In this document: one piece after another, positions 52,932-61,680 of the stretch
How the letters are laid out: every line of letters begins with the position of its first letter
Numbering within the stretch: position 1 is the stretch's first letter
Source: Tropicimonas marinistellae
GTDB lineage: Bacteria; Pseudomonadota; Alphaproteobacteria; Rhodobacterales; Rhodobacteraceae
Length of the DNA stretch: 64,000 nt
Assembly: GCF_001509585.1 (NCBI RefSeq)
Contig: NZ_LNCI01000009.1
Location: forward strand, 180,565 to 244,564
Reading direction: 5' to 3'
Program-made: the position numbers and the translations under genes
Notes under the pieces: model-generated
Seen by the model: only the letters and a program-made list of their open reading frames with translations
The model's database searches: none
Told to the model about the DNA's origin: nothing

Positions 52932-54287
52932 ATGGCAGGCTGGATGGCAGGACGCCTCATGGCGCTGACGCTCGCGCTGGCGCTCGTTCTCGGCGCCCCC
53001 GGCACGTCGCGGGCTCAAACCATCCTGCGCGATGCGGAGCTGGAACGCTCGCTGCGCGAACTCGCACGCCCGATCATCGTCGCCGCCGGCCTCTCCCCGG
53101 CACAGGTCAAGATCCTCGTGCTGGACGACAGCAGCCTGAACGCCTTCGTGCTGAACTCGCAGACGATCATGATCCACTCCGGTCTGATGCTGAAAATGAC
53201 CCGCCCGGAGATGCTGCAGGGCGTCATCGCCCACGAGGTCGCCCATATCGCGAATGGGCACCTGACCCGGCGCCCCGAAAATGCCCGCAACGCCCGCAAC
53301 GCGGCAATGATCGGCCTGGCGCTCTCCGCCGCCCTGGCCACCCAGAGCCCGAGCGCGGCGGCCGGCGTCGCGATCGGCACCCAAAGCTCCGCGCAGCGCG
53401 TCTTCCTGAGCCATACCCGCGCCGAGGAAGCCTCCGCCGATCAATCCGGCCTGCGATACCTCTCCCGCGCCGGGATCGACCCGTCGGGCTTCGTCGAGGT
53501 GCTGGAGATCTTCAGCGGCCAGGAGGCGCTCTCCGCCGGGCGGCAGGACCCCTACGTGCTCAGCCACCCGCTCTCGCGCGACCGGCTGCGCGCCGCCCGG
53601 GGCTATGCCGCCGCCTACGGCAAGGGGATCTCGGGCACCGATGCGGCGTCCGCCTACTGGTATGGCCGCGCCCATGCGAAGCTCTCCGCCTACCTCCGCA
53701 ATCCCGGCTGGACCCTGCGCCGGATCAAGAAAGGCGACACCTCCGATGCGGCACTTGTCGCGCGCGCGGTCGCCAACCATCAGGCGCGCAAGACCGGACC
53801 GGCGCTGGCCGCCGCCGACCAGCTCATCGCGAAACGTCCCGACGACGCCTACGCGCACGAGCTCAAAGGGTGGATCCTGCTCGAATCGCGGCAATTCGGC
53901 GCCGCCACGTCGGCCTACGCCCGCGCCGTGGAACTGGCCCCTAGCCAGCCGCTGATCCTCGCCGGTTACGGCCGCGCCCTGCTGGCGCAGGATACCGCAG
54001 CGTCCAATGCCAAGGCGCTGCAAGTTCTGGAAAAATCCCGCAGCGTCGATCCCGTGAACCCGTCGATGCTTCGCGATCTGGGTCTCGCCTATGCCCGCAT
54101 TGGCGAGACTGGCATGGCCTCGGTCGTCACCGCCGAGCGATATGCGCTTTCCGGTCGCTTGAAGGATGCCGCCATACATGCCAAACGCGCCTCGGGGCTG
54201 TTGCCCCGCGGTTCCACAGGGTGGCGTCGCGCGCAGGACATCCTGCTTGCCGCCGAAACCCAAGAGAAGAGGAAAACCCGCCGATGA
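52932..54287 (+). CDS. M48 family periplasmic metalloprotease with TPR repeats (BepA-like)
   Basis: A 451-residue protein with a Sec signal (about 1-28), an M48 zinc site HEVAHIANGH (H101, E102, H105) and a later E in AEEASADQSG, and a C-terminal TPR region (about 260-440). This is the BepA/YfgC layout, an outer-membrane quality-control protease that degrades misfolded BamA/LptD-type proteins. GGGGGACA precedes the ATG. The stop overlaps the start of the DsbA-like gene by ATGA, so the two are coupled, which fits periplasmic quality control. Confidence 0.9.
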   Translation: MAGWMAGRLMALTLALALVLGAPGTSRAQTILRDAELERSLRELARPIIVAAGLSPAQVKILVLDDSSLNAFVLNSQTIMIHSGLMLKMTRPEMLQGVIAHEVAHIANGHLTRRPENARNARNAAMIGLALSAALATQSPSAAAGVAIGTQSSAQRVFLSHTRAEEASADQSGLRYLSRAGIDPSGFVEVLEIFSGQEALSAGRQDPYVLSHPLSRDRLRAARGYAAAYGKGISGTDAASAYWYGRAHAKLSAYLRNPGWTLRRIKKGDTSDAALVARAVANHQARKTGPALAAADQLIAKRPDDAYAHELKGWILLESRQFGAATSAYARAVELAPSQPLILAGYGRALLAQDTAASNAKALQVLEKSRSVDPVNPSMLRDLGLAYARIGETGMASVVTAERYALSGRLKDAAIHAKRASGLLPRGSTGWRRAQDILLAAETQEKRKTRR

Positions 54288-55033
54288 AACCCCTGCCCCT
54301 CGCTGCCGCCCTTGCCGGTTTCGCCGTCCTGCCTGCCGCCGCACTCGATCTGTCAGAGCTGACGGACGGCGAGCGCGACGCATTCCGCGCAGAGGTGCGC
54401 GCCTATCTTCTGGAAAACCCCGAGGTGCTGATGGAAGCCATCGCCGTGCTCGAGGACCGCCAGAAGCAGGAACAGGCAAGCAACGACGTCGCGCTGGTAC
54501 AGGCCAATGCCGCGGATCTCTTCGAGAGCGACGGCGACTGGATCGGCGGAAACCCCGACGGCGACGTGACGATTGTCGAATTCGTGGACTACCGCTGCGG
54601 CTATTGCCGGAAGGCCTATCCGGAGGTCAGCCAGCTGGTCGCGGACGACGGAAACATCAAGCTGATCCTCAAGGAATTCCCGATCCTCGGCGAGCAATCC
54701 ACCGCCTCGTCGCGCGTCGCACTGGCAACCCGCAAGGCGCTCGGCGACGATGCCTACGAAGCCGTGCATGACGCGCTGATCAACTTCCGCGGCGAGGTGA
54801 ACGACCTGTCGATACGTGCGCTCGCCTCCGACCTCGACCTCGACGCCGATGCGATCCTCGCCGCGATGGACGACCCCGCGGTCGATGCCGTGATCGCCGA
54901 GAATCACGCACTAGCACAGCGGTTGCAGATTTCCGGCACCCCCACCTTCGTCGTCGGCGACACGCTGTTGCGCGGCTACCTGCCCTACGATGGCATGAAG
55001 AACGTGGTGCAAGACGTCCGCGAGGGCAGTTGA
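54284..55033 (+). CDS. DsbA family thiol:disulfide oxidoreductase
   Basis: A 249-residue periplasmic protein with a signal (MKPLPLAAALAGFAVLPAAA), an N-terminal helical segment (about 25-85) and a DsbA thioredoxin fold with active site C105-G-Y-C108 in EFVDYRCGYCRKAYPE and cis-Pro loop ISGTPTFVVGD. CGYC is more like the oxidising or isomerising ends of the family than thioredoxin; function as oxidase or isomerase is undecided. ATGA overlap with the upstream M48 gene shows coupled expression. Confidence 0.92.
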   Translation: MKPLPLAAALAGFAVLPAAALDLSELTDGERDAFRAEVRAYLLENPEVLMEAIAVLEDRQKQEQASNDVALVQANAADLFESDGDWIGGNPDGDVTIVEFVDYRCGYCRKAYPEVSQLVADDGNIKLILKEFPILGEQSTASSRVALATRKALGDDAYEAVHDALINFRGEVNDLSIRALASDLDLDADAILAAMDDPAVDAVIAENHALAQRLQISGTPTFVVGDTLLRGYLPYDGMKNVVQDVREGS

Positions 55034-55134
55034 CCGGAAGACGCTACTCCAAAAGATGCCGCAATTGCTTTGAGTTGCCCCTCGGACGAGGGTAGCTTAG
55101 GGACGATCAACGGCACGGGAAAGGGGAGAACGCA

Positions 55135-55590
55135 GTGGCCAGCGAAACAGGCGGCACCGACGCGGTGCATTACCCGGCATTCATTGTCGAACCCGGATCG
55201 GCGGATGTCTTGTTCATTGTCGTCGTGGTTTTCATGCTGTTTCTGATCTTCGTGATCGGCGCGTTCTACTTCCGGCTGCATGCGCTGCCCGAGCAAATGG
55301 CGCATACCAAACACCCGGTGCAATATCAGCTCGTTGCGATCCTCGCGCTGATTGCCTTGTTCACTCACAACAATGCCTTCTGGATCGCCGCGCTTCTCGT
55401 CGCCGCGATCTCGTTGCCGGATTTCATTACGCCAATACGGTCCATGGCCACGTCCTTGCAGAAGTTGTCGGGATCGGAGGCCCTCGCCGCGCGCCCAACC
55501 GCGGATGCGAACCGTGAAAACCGCGCCGCCGTGGGCGATTTCGTAGATCGGGATTCCTGGGAAGGACGGGAGGACGACAAGAATGTTTGA
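55135..55590 (+). CDS. DUF3302-like inner-membrane protein
   Basis: A 151-residue membrane protein starting at GTG (55135) behind AAAGGGGAG. Two hydrophobic segments (about 24-46 and 66-93) surround RLHALPEQMAHTKHPVQYQLVAILALIALFTHNNAFW, which resembles the 'LHDIPYEIAKKRNHPHQ' block of E. coli YiaW (DUF3302). It overlaps the HlyD-like gene (55583-55590), and YiaW-YiaV is the same pairing in E. coli, which supports the family call. The function is unknown; a membrane partner for the HlyD-type protein is likely. Confidence 0.7.
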   Translation: MASETGGTDAVHYPAFIVEPGSADVLFIVVVVFMLFLIFVIGAFYFRLHALPEQMAHTKHPVQYQLVAILALIALFTHNNAFWIAALLVAAISLPDFITPIRSMATSLQKLSGSEALAARPTADANRENRAAVGDFVDRDSWEGREDDKNV

Positions 55591-56818
55591 GTTGATGTTC
55601 TGCGGGCTCTTCACGGTCCTGCCCGACTATCTCTATCGCCGTTTCGCCCAGGGAAAGCGCTTCGGCCGCGAGCTCACGCTTTTCTCCGTCTGGTATGAAC
55701 TGCGATACGGTCTCACCGGGTGCCTGATGCTGACGATCACCCTGATCACCATCGTCTTTTACTATCACCCCTCCACCACCGACGCGACGAGCTTCTTCCG
55801 CACCGTCTCGATCCTTCCCGAGAAACCCGGGCGGGTAAAAGAAGTGATGGTCGTGAATGGTGAACGTGTGGAAGCCGGCGACGTTCTGTTCGCGCTCGAC
55901 GACAGCGCACAGCGCGCGGCCGTTCTCACCGCCGAGAGCAAGGTCAAGGAGATCGAAGTCGCCTTCGTGACGGCCGACGCCGAACTCGCCGCAGCCGAAA
56001 GCCTGATCAACCAGGCGAAGGCAGCCTTGAACCAGGCGCAGGAAGAATTCGACGTCCGGAACAAGCTCTTGACGGAAGGCAGCCCCGCGACCAGCGAACG
56101 CGAGGTCGAGCGGCTCCAGAACGTCGTCGACGAGCGGATCGCGGGATTGGATTCCGCCGAGGCGCAAAAGCAGGCCGTGGAAGCCAAGATCAACGAGCAA
56201 TTGCCAGCGCAGCTGGCAAGCGCGGAAGCCAGCCTCGCGCAAGCGGAGGTCGAATTGGAAAAAACGGTCGTATCGGCAGCGATCACTGGCGACATTCAGC
56301 AATTCGGCCTGCAACCGGGCGATGTCGTCAATCCGTTGCTCCGCCCCGCCGGTGTACTCGTCGCGGCCGAAGTCATGGATGGCGAATTTCAGGCGGGCTT
56401 CAAGCAAGTCAACAAGCCCGTCATCAAGGTTGGAATGATCGGCGAGATCACCTGTGCCTCGTTGCCCATGAAGATCGTGCCGATGCAGGTTTCCTATGTG
56501 CAGGAATACGTCGCGGCAGGCCAGTTCCGGCCCTCGGACCAGTTGGTCGACATTCAGGACCGCGCCCGCCCGGGCACGATCGCAATTCGCATGTCGCCGC
56601 TCTTCGAGGGCGGGACGGATCAGATCCCTCCCGGCTCGAAATGCATCGCCAACCTCTACACGAACAACCACGACGTCCTGCACGGAGACGAGGATCTCTC
56701 GGTCGGGCGCTGGCTGTTCCTGCACATGGTGGACACGGTCGGATTGCTGCACGCGCTGATCCTGCGGATCCAGGCGATGCTTCTGCCGGTGCAAACCCTG
56801 GTCCTGTCGGGGCACTAG
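55583..56818 (+). CDS. HlyD-family membrane-fusion protein (YiaV/YibH-like)
   Basis: A 411-residue protein with an N-terminal helix (about 43-61), a lipoyl-like half motif ILPEKPGRVKEVMVVNGERVEAGDVLFALDDS, a coiled coil (about 105-225), and a beta-barrel segment VVSAAITGDIQQFGLQPGDVVNPLLRPAG. It continues DUF3302-HlyD pairing seen in YiaW-YiaV. No ABC or RND pump and no TolC gene are adjacent, unlike typical export systems. Its cytosolic N-terminal 40 residues and the C-terminal membrane-like end (LLHALILRIQAMLLPVQ) suggest insertion at both ends. Confidence 0.85.
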   Translation: MFELMFCGLFTVLPDYLYRRFAQGKRFGRELTLFSVWYELRYGLTGCLMLTITLITIVFYYHPSTTDATSFFRTVSILPEKPGRVKEVMVVNGERVEAGDVLFALDDSAQRAAVLTAESKVKEIEVAFVTADAELAAAESLINQAKAALNQAQEEFDVRNKLLTEGSPATSEREVERLQNVVDERIAGLDSAEAQKQAVEAKINEQLPAQLASAEASLAQAEVELEKTVVSAAITGDIQQFGLQPGDVVNPLLRPAGVLVAAEVMDGEFQAGFKQVNKPVIKVGMIGEITCASLPMKIVPMQVSYVQEYVAAGQFRPSDQLVDIQDRARPGTIAIRMSPLFEGGTDQIPPGSKCIANLYTNNHDVLHGDEDLSVGRWLFLHMVDTVGLLHALILRIQAMLLPVQTLVLSGH

Positions 56819-56969
56819 AGCGCTTCGCGGCAATCCAGATTCGCCAATCGCGGCTTCAACTCAAGGGTTTGAACGCGGTTGGCGACAGGCCCCATCTCGC
56901 GCCAATGGCGAACGCCCTGGCACCGGCTGGCCAGCATCGTCCGGCCGCACAACCTGAAATGTGGTTTGG

Positions 56970-58097
56970 CTACTCCGCCGCCTGAACGTCGTCGGCCGCG
57001 TCGATCTCGGCGGCCTTCGTCTCCACCTGTTCGACGATGTGGTCGATCATCTGGTCGTTGGACATCTTGTGGCTCTGCCGACCGGCGAGATAGACCATCC
57101 CGCTCCCGGCCCCGCCGCCGGTGAAGCCCACGTCGGTCATCAGCGCTTCGCCCGGCCCGTTCACGACGCAGCCGATGATGCTGAGGCTCATCGGTGTCTT
57201 GATATGCTCCAGGCGCTTCTCGAGGATCTCCACCGTCTTGATCACGTCGAACCCCTGCCGCGCGCAGGACGGACAGGAGATGATGTTCACCCCCCGATGC
57301 CGCAGGCCGAGCGACTTGAGGATCTCGTAGCCCACGCGCACTTCCTCGACCGGGTCGGCCGACAGGCTCACGCGCAGCGTATCGCCGATCCCCATCCACA
57401 GCAGGTTGCCCAGCCCGATGGCGGATTTCACCGTGCCGGACATCAGCCCGCCGGCCTCGGTGATCCCGAGATGGATCGGCGCATCCGTCTGCTCGGCCAG
57501 CTGCTGATAGGCCGCGGCCGCCATGAACACATCGGAGGCCTTCACCGAGATCTTGAACTCGTGGAAATCGTGGTCCTGCAGGATGCGGATGTGGTCCATG
57601 CCGCTCTCGACCATCGCATCCGGGCACGGTTCGCCGTATTTCTCCAGCAGGTGCTTCTCCAGCGACCCGGCATTCACGCCGATGCGGATGGAACAGCCGT
57701 GGTCGCGCGCCGCCGCGATCACCTCGCGCACCCGGCTCTCGTCACCGATGTTGCCGGGGTTGATCCGCAGGCAGGCGGCGCCGCTCTCGGCCGCCTCGAT
57801 GGCGCGTTTGTAGTGGAAATGGATATCCGCCACGATCGGCACCGGGCTCTCGGCGACGATCTCCTTCAGCGCCCGCGCGCTGGCCTCGTCCGGCGCCGAC
57901 ACCCGCACGATGTCCGCCCCGGCGTCGGCAGCCGCCTGCACCTGGGCAACGGTCGCAGCCACATCGGTGGTGATCGTGTTGGTCATCGTCTGCACCGATA
58001 TCGGCGCGTCGCCGCCAACCTTCACCGGCCCGACCGAGATCTGCCGGCTCTCGCGGCGATAGACATTGCGCCAGGGGCGCACGTGGTTGATCGTCAT
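56970..58097 (-). CDS. ispG: Flavodoxin-dependent 4-hydroxy-3-methylbut-2-enyl diphosphate synthase
   Basis: A 375-residue IspG (GcpE), the sixth step of the MEP isoprenoid pathway, an iron-sulfur enzyme. The cluster ligands are in [12 protein letters not shown] (two Cys) and in the C-terminal [18 protein letters not shown] (third Cys and catalytic Glu). The substrate-binding barrel starts [22 protein letters not shown]. It is downstream of rodZ by 81 bp on the same strand, as in other Rhodobacterales (hemA-rodZ-ispG). Confidence 0.96.
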   Translation of the reverse strand: MTINHVRPWRNVYRRESRQISVGPVKVGGDAPISVQTMTNTITTDVAATVAQVQAAADAGADIVRVSAPDEASARALKEIVAESPVPIVADIHFHYKRAIEAAESGAACLRINPGNIGDESRVREVIAAARDHGCSIRIGVNAGSLEKHLLEKYGEPCPDAMVESGMDHIRILQDHDFHEFKISVKASDVFMAAAAYQQLAEQTDAPIHLGITEAGGLMSGTVKSAIGLGNLLWMGIGDTLRVSLSADPVEEVRVGYEILKSLGLRHRGVNIISCPSCARQGFDVIKTVEILEKRLEHIKTPMSLSIIGCVVNGPGEALMTDVGFTGGGAGSGMVYLAGRQSHKMSNDQMIDHIVEQVETKAAEIDAADDVQAAE

Positions 58098-58178
58098 GAC
58101 GGACCTCGGATCGTGTTGCCTGCCCCTTATCTAGAGGCCCCGTGTAACGGGAACAACCGGTTCACGCGCGCGGCGGCT

Positions 58179-59498
58179 CTACCGGCCGTCGCCGTCCGGC
58201 GCTTGCGGCTCCCCGTCATCGGCTTCAGGCTCCGCGAAGATCGTCGCCTGCGCGACCTCAACCGCTTTCCGGGCGTCCTCGCCGGACGTCGCATCGGCCA
58301 TGGCGAAACTGTCCGTCAAGGCGGCGGGGTTCAGGGCGATCTTGTCGACAACCGCCCCCTCCGCGCCCGCCGGCCCGTAGGTCTGGCCGTTGACCGCGAA
58401 ATAGAGTGCGCCGGCCGCCCCGGTGCGCAGCGTCGGCGGTTCTTCGGTCTGGGGCACGACGAAGGTATCGCCGGGGTTGAGGATCTTCTCCAGCAGGATG
58501 GAGCCGTCGCCGGCACGAACCCGGACCCAGGCCGGGCGGACAGCGACAAGCATCACCTCGGGGACGTCTTCCGTCACGCGCGGCGTGGCTGCGCCGTTCT
58601 TCGTGCCAACCGACGCAACCGCTGTCGCGACGTCCTCGAAGGCGGCACCGCCGTCGGGCATCGCCGCCAGGAAGGTATGGTCCACCGGCAGCGGTTCGCG
58701 GAACGGCATGGGGCTCGCCAGCGCGCCGACCGTCTGCGGGTCCAGCGCCGCGATAGGCCCGTCGCGGGCGACCATCACCGGCACGTCGAGCGCCTGCGGC
58801 CGATAAAGGCGATCCAGCGAATCCGGCGCCACCGGCGCCGTTCCCGCGACTTCCGGCTCGCTCTCCTCCTCGGGCCGCTCGACACCGGCGAGCGGATCCA
58901 CGGCGGCTACCGCGAGCGGGGCCCGGTCGACCGGCGTGACCTGAACGCGTTGCACCTCCTGCAGGACCGACCAGCCGCCATAGCCGACGGCCCCGATCAG
59001 CGCCAGCAGCACAAGCGTCGAACCGATGGCGCGCGGCTCGATCTGCGACAGCGGGCTGGCCGCCTTGGGGGCGAAGGACACGCGCGGGTCGGCGAAGGGA
59101 TCGTACCCTTCCGGCTTGGCCGTGGGGTTCTTGCGGAAAACCGGCTTGTTGGAACTGGGCGGGGTTGCCAGAATATCCTTGGTGGAGGCGGACACGAAAT
59201 CGGCCTCACGACAGAAGGTCTCGAAGGCCCATTCCGGGTCGAGACCGAGGTAGCGGGAATAGGAGCGGACGTAGCCTGCAACGAAACCGGGTGTCTCGAA
59301 CGCGGCCGCGTCGGCATTCTCGATGGCTGCGATAAAGGAGGCCTTGATCTTCAATTCGCGTTGCACGTCGAGCAGCGACTTGCCCATGGTCGCACGCTCG
59401 CCCCGCATCACATCGCCAAGGCGGAGTTCATAGTCGTCAAAGCCCCGTTGTGGAGCCTGTGCCTCTTCCGCCTTGGGCTGCTCTCGGCGCCCAATCAT
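58179..59498 (-). CDS. rodZ: RodZ-like HTH cell-shape protein (DUF4115)
   Basis: A 439-residue RodZ-type protein. The N-terminal HTH_25 motif is YELRLGDVMRGERATMGKSLLDVQRELKIKASFIAAIENAD, with GYVRSYSRYLGLDPE after it. A single transmembrane helix (about 155-175) follows, then a Pro/Ala/Glu-rich stretch and a C-terminal DUF4115 block (VRAGDGSILLEKILNPGDTFVVPQTEEPPTLRTGAAGALYFAVNGQTYGPAG). RodZ links MreB to the membrane in rod-shaped growth. The ATG at 59498 has GGGGACGGGC; a GTG at 59558 is an alternative. It lies between hemA and ispG. Confidence 0.9.
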   Translation of the reverse strand: MIGRREQPKAEEAQAPQRGFDDYELRLGDVMRGERATMGKSLLDVQRELKIKASFIAAIENADAAAFETPGFVAGYVRSYSRYLGLDPEWAFETFCREADFVSASTKDILATPPSSNKPVFRKNPTAKPEGYDPFADPRVSFAPKAASPLSQIEPRAIGSTLVLLALIGAVGYGGWSVLQEVQRVQVTPVDRAPLAVAAVDPLAGVERPEEESEPEVAGTAPVAPDSLDRLYRPQALDVPVMVARDGPIAALDPQTVGALASPMPFREPLPVDHTFLAAMPDGGAAFEDVATAVASVGTKNGAATPRVTEDVPEVMLVAVRPAWVRVRAGDGSILLEKILNPGDTFVVPQTEEPPTLRTGAAGALYFAVNGQTYGPAGAEGAVVDKIALNPAALTDSFAMADATSGEDARKAVEVAQATIFAEPEADDGEPQAPDGDGR

Positions 59499-59612
59499 CT
59501 GCCCGTCCCCGTTTGTGCCAAACGTTGTCCCCTGGGGGTAAGTGATTCGTATATCCACCCACCATTGAGATCAGGCTAACACAGGCTTTTCAGTCATGCA
59601 CATGCAGAAAGG

Positions 59613-60848
59613 TCAGGCTGTTAACTCTTGGCGGTTCAGTGCGCATTGAGACCACAGGTTGTCCATTGCCCGAACCAGCCCGTCCAGCATCTCCGGGCTG
59701 TGCACGGGCGAGGGCGTGAACCGCAGTCTTTCAGTGCCGCGCGGAACCGTCGGGAAGTTGATCGGCTGCACGTAAACGCCGAAATCTTCCAGCAACATGT
59801 CCGAAAGTTGCTTGCAATGAACCGGGTCGCCAACGATCACCGGCACGATATGCGAGCCGTGATCGATGATCGGAAGGCCCATCGCCTTCAGCCGGGCTTT
59901 CAGAATACGGGCATGGCGTTGTTGCTTGTCCCGCAAGTCCTGATCGGTCTTCAGATGCCGCACGGAGGCCGCAGCCCCGGCCGCCACGGCTGGCGGCAAC
60001 GACGTCGTGAAGATGAACCCCGGCGCGTAAGATCTTATGGCATCGCACATTTTCGCGCTCGATGCGATGTAGCCGCCCATCACCCCATAGGCCTTGGCAA
60101 GGGTGCCGTTGATGATGTCGATCCGCCCCATCAGCCCGTCCCGCTCGGCCACGCCGGCGCCGCGTGGGCCATACATGCCCACGGCGTGAACCTCGTCGAT
60201 ATAGGTCAGGGCGTCGAATTCGTCGGCCAGATCGCAAATCGCCTCGATCGGGCCAAAATCTCCGTCCATCGAATAGATGGATTCGAAAGCGATCAGCTTG
60301 GGCGCAGCCGGGTCATCGGCCGCCAGCAGCTCGCGCAGGTGCTCCACGTCATTGTGCCGGAACACCCGCTTGGCGCCGCCGTTGCGGCGAATGCCCTCGA
60401 TCATCGAGGCATGGTTCAACTCGTCGGAGTAAATGATGAGGCCAGGCAACAGTTTCGGCAGTGTCGAAAGTGTCGCATCGTTGGCAATATAGGCCGACGT
60501 GAAGATCAGCGCCGCCTCCTTGCGGTGCAGATCCGCCAGTTCGGCCTCGAGTCGTTTGTGGTAGACGGTCGTGCCGCTGATATTGCGCGTGCCGCCGGAG
60601 CCCGCCCCCGTGGCTTCCAGTGCTTCGTGCATTGCCGCAAGGACCACCGGATGCTGCCCCATGCCCAGGTAGTCGTTGCCGCACCAGACGGTGATCTCCG
60701 TCTCCGTCCCGTCCGGCCGCCGCCACATCGCATGGGGGAATTGCCCGCGATGCCGCTCGATGTCGATGAAGGTTCGGTAACGCCCCTCTTCGTGAAGCTT
60801 GTCGATGGCGCTCTCTACGGCGGCGGTGTAGCGGGCTTTCTGTGTCAC
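59613..60848 (-). CDS. hemA: 5-aminolevulinate synthase
   Basis: A 411-residue ALAS from a GTG at 60848 with GAGG nine bases before it; this matches the roughly 407-residue Rhodobacter enzyme, and the upstream in-frame ATG at 60917 adds 23 residues without family support. Signature blocks are [51 protein letters not shown], and the PLP lysine K252 in [15 protein letters not shown]. It condenses glycine and succinyl-CoA in the C4 heme route. It is followed by rodZ and ispG. A candidate Fnr box lies upstream at 60917-60930. Confidence 0.96.
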   Translation of the reverse strand: MTQKARYTAAVESAIDKLHEEGRYRTFIDIERHRGQFPHAMWRRPDGTETEITVWCGNDYLGMGQHPVVLAAMHEALEATGAGSGGTRNISGTTVYHKRLEAELADLHRKEAALIFTSAYIANDATLSTLPKLLPGLIIYSDELNHASMIEGIRRNGGAKRVFRHNDVEHLRELLAADDPAAPKLIAFESIYSMDGDFGPIEAICDLADEFDALTYIDEVHAVGMYGPRGAGVAERDGLMGRIDIINGTLAKAYGVMGGYIASSAKMCDAIRSYAPGFIFTTSLPPAVAAGAAASVRHLKTDQDLRDKQQRHARILKARLKAMGLPIIDHGSHIVPVIVGDPVHCKQLSDMLLEDFGVYVQPINFPTVPRGTERLRFTPSPVHSPEMLDGLVRAMDNLWSQCALNRQELTA

Positions 60849-60916
60849 CTGGGTTAACCTCGGCTTATTGGCGCGTTTTCCTGTCGGTTGGTTCACACTA
60901 AATGCGAACCGCCGCA

Positions 60917-60930
60917 TTGATATGGCGCAA
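60917..60930 (-). promoter_or_regulatory. Candidate FnrL box upstream of hemA
   Basis: TTGAT-ATGG-CGCAA matches the FNR consensus TTGAT-N4-ATCAA at 8 of 10 conserved positions and lies about 70-80 bp before the hemA start, the region where the R. sphaeroides hemA gene is known to respond to FnrL. It is not a perfect site. Confidence 0.35.
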
Positions 60931-60971
60931 ATTGACGCTCATCTATCGTTTTGTGAATATGTTTTGTGCAC

Positions 60972-61550
60972 TCATTGATCGAAAATAGCAATACGGCAGT
61001 CGGATGCGCCGCGCTCCGCAGCTGCCGCCTGGCACTTCGCGAGCGCCCGCCCGCCATCGCCACGATCATATCCAAACACGCCCGCCTTGTCGGAAATGGC
61101 CAGCGCCTTGGGCGCCTTGAGCTTGCGGTACTCCTTGTTGAAGGCCTGTGTCGCCTGCACCGAAAGGGTGAGGGGTTGCGCCTTGAACCGCTTCGGCGTG
61201 ATCGTCGCGATAACGACGCAGGCCTTTCCGCTGGTGCGGCGGGCGTTGCAATTGGCAAGTGCCGCCGCCGACGCCGCTTCGACGGAGTGGTAATTCGCCA
61301 TCGTCGCCATCAGGTTCGAACTCGTCGGTTCGCCGGGCGAGACGGCAATCGCACCGTAATAGGGGATCTGCCCGGCCGCGGCTTTCAGCGCCTTGGCCAC
61401 GGCGTCGTCCACAAAGTCCAACTGCGCTACCTGAGCGACACCACCCTTGTCACTGAAAAGCATACGTTTTGCGGCCTTGCTATCGACGGCCTGGGCGGTG
61501 GCAAGCGGCGCGGCCAGAGTGGCCAGCAGGGCCAGTGCGATGATGCGCAT
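60972..61550 (-). CDS. Secreted DUF4189-like protein upstream of hemA
   Basis: A 192-residue protein with a signal peptide (MRIIALALLATLAAPLATAQA). Two repeats fit a DUF4189-type pattern with paired cysteines: SAAALANCNARRTSGKACVVIATI and GRALAKCQAAAAERGASDCRIAIFD. The first half includes GQIPYYGAIAVSPGEPTSSNLMATMANYHS. The function is unknown. It lies 123 bp upstream of hemA on the same strand, so hemA may be read through from it. I have seen such proteins mislabelled as ALA synthase because of this position; nothing here supports that activity. Confidence 0.65.
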   Translation of the reverse strand: MRIIALALLATLAAPLATAQAVDSKAAKRMLFSDKGGVAQVAQLDFVDDAVAKALKAAAGQIPYYGAIAVSPGEPTSSNLMATMANYHSVEAASAAALANCNARRTSGKACVVIATITPKRFKAQPLTLSVQATQAFNKEYRKLKAPKALAISDKAGVFGYDRGDGGRALAKCQAAAAERGASDCRIAIFDQ

Positions 61551-61680
61551 GTCAGGTGTCTCCACTTCGATTGCCGCGCAACCTAGGCAGATGCCGCGCC
61601 CTTGTCGACCCGTCCCCGCGCCCACTGGACAGCCCCGCGCCCGGTGATAGGGTCGCGCCGACCGCTTTCAGGAGCCCCCC

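Noticed and set aside
56961..59579. An 872-codon plus-strand frame opposite ispG and rodZ
   Set aside because: Antisense shadow of two well-supported genes; composition is His/Arg-rich without recognisable domains.
60864..60879. A PpsR/CrtJ-type TGT-N12-ACA site near hemA
   Set aside because: The nearest match is TGT-N10-ACA, wrong spacing for the regulator.
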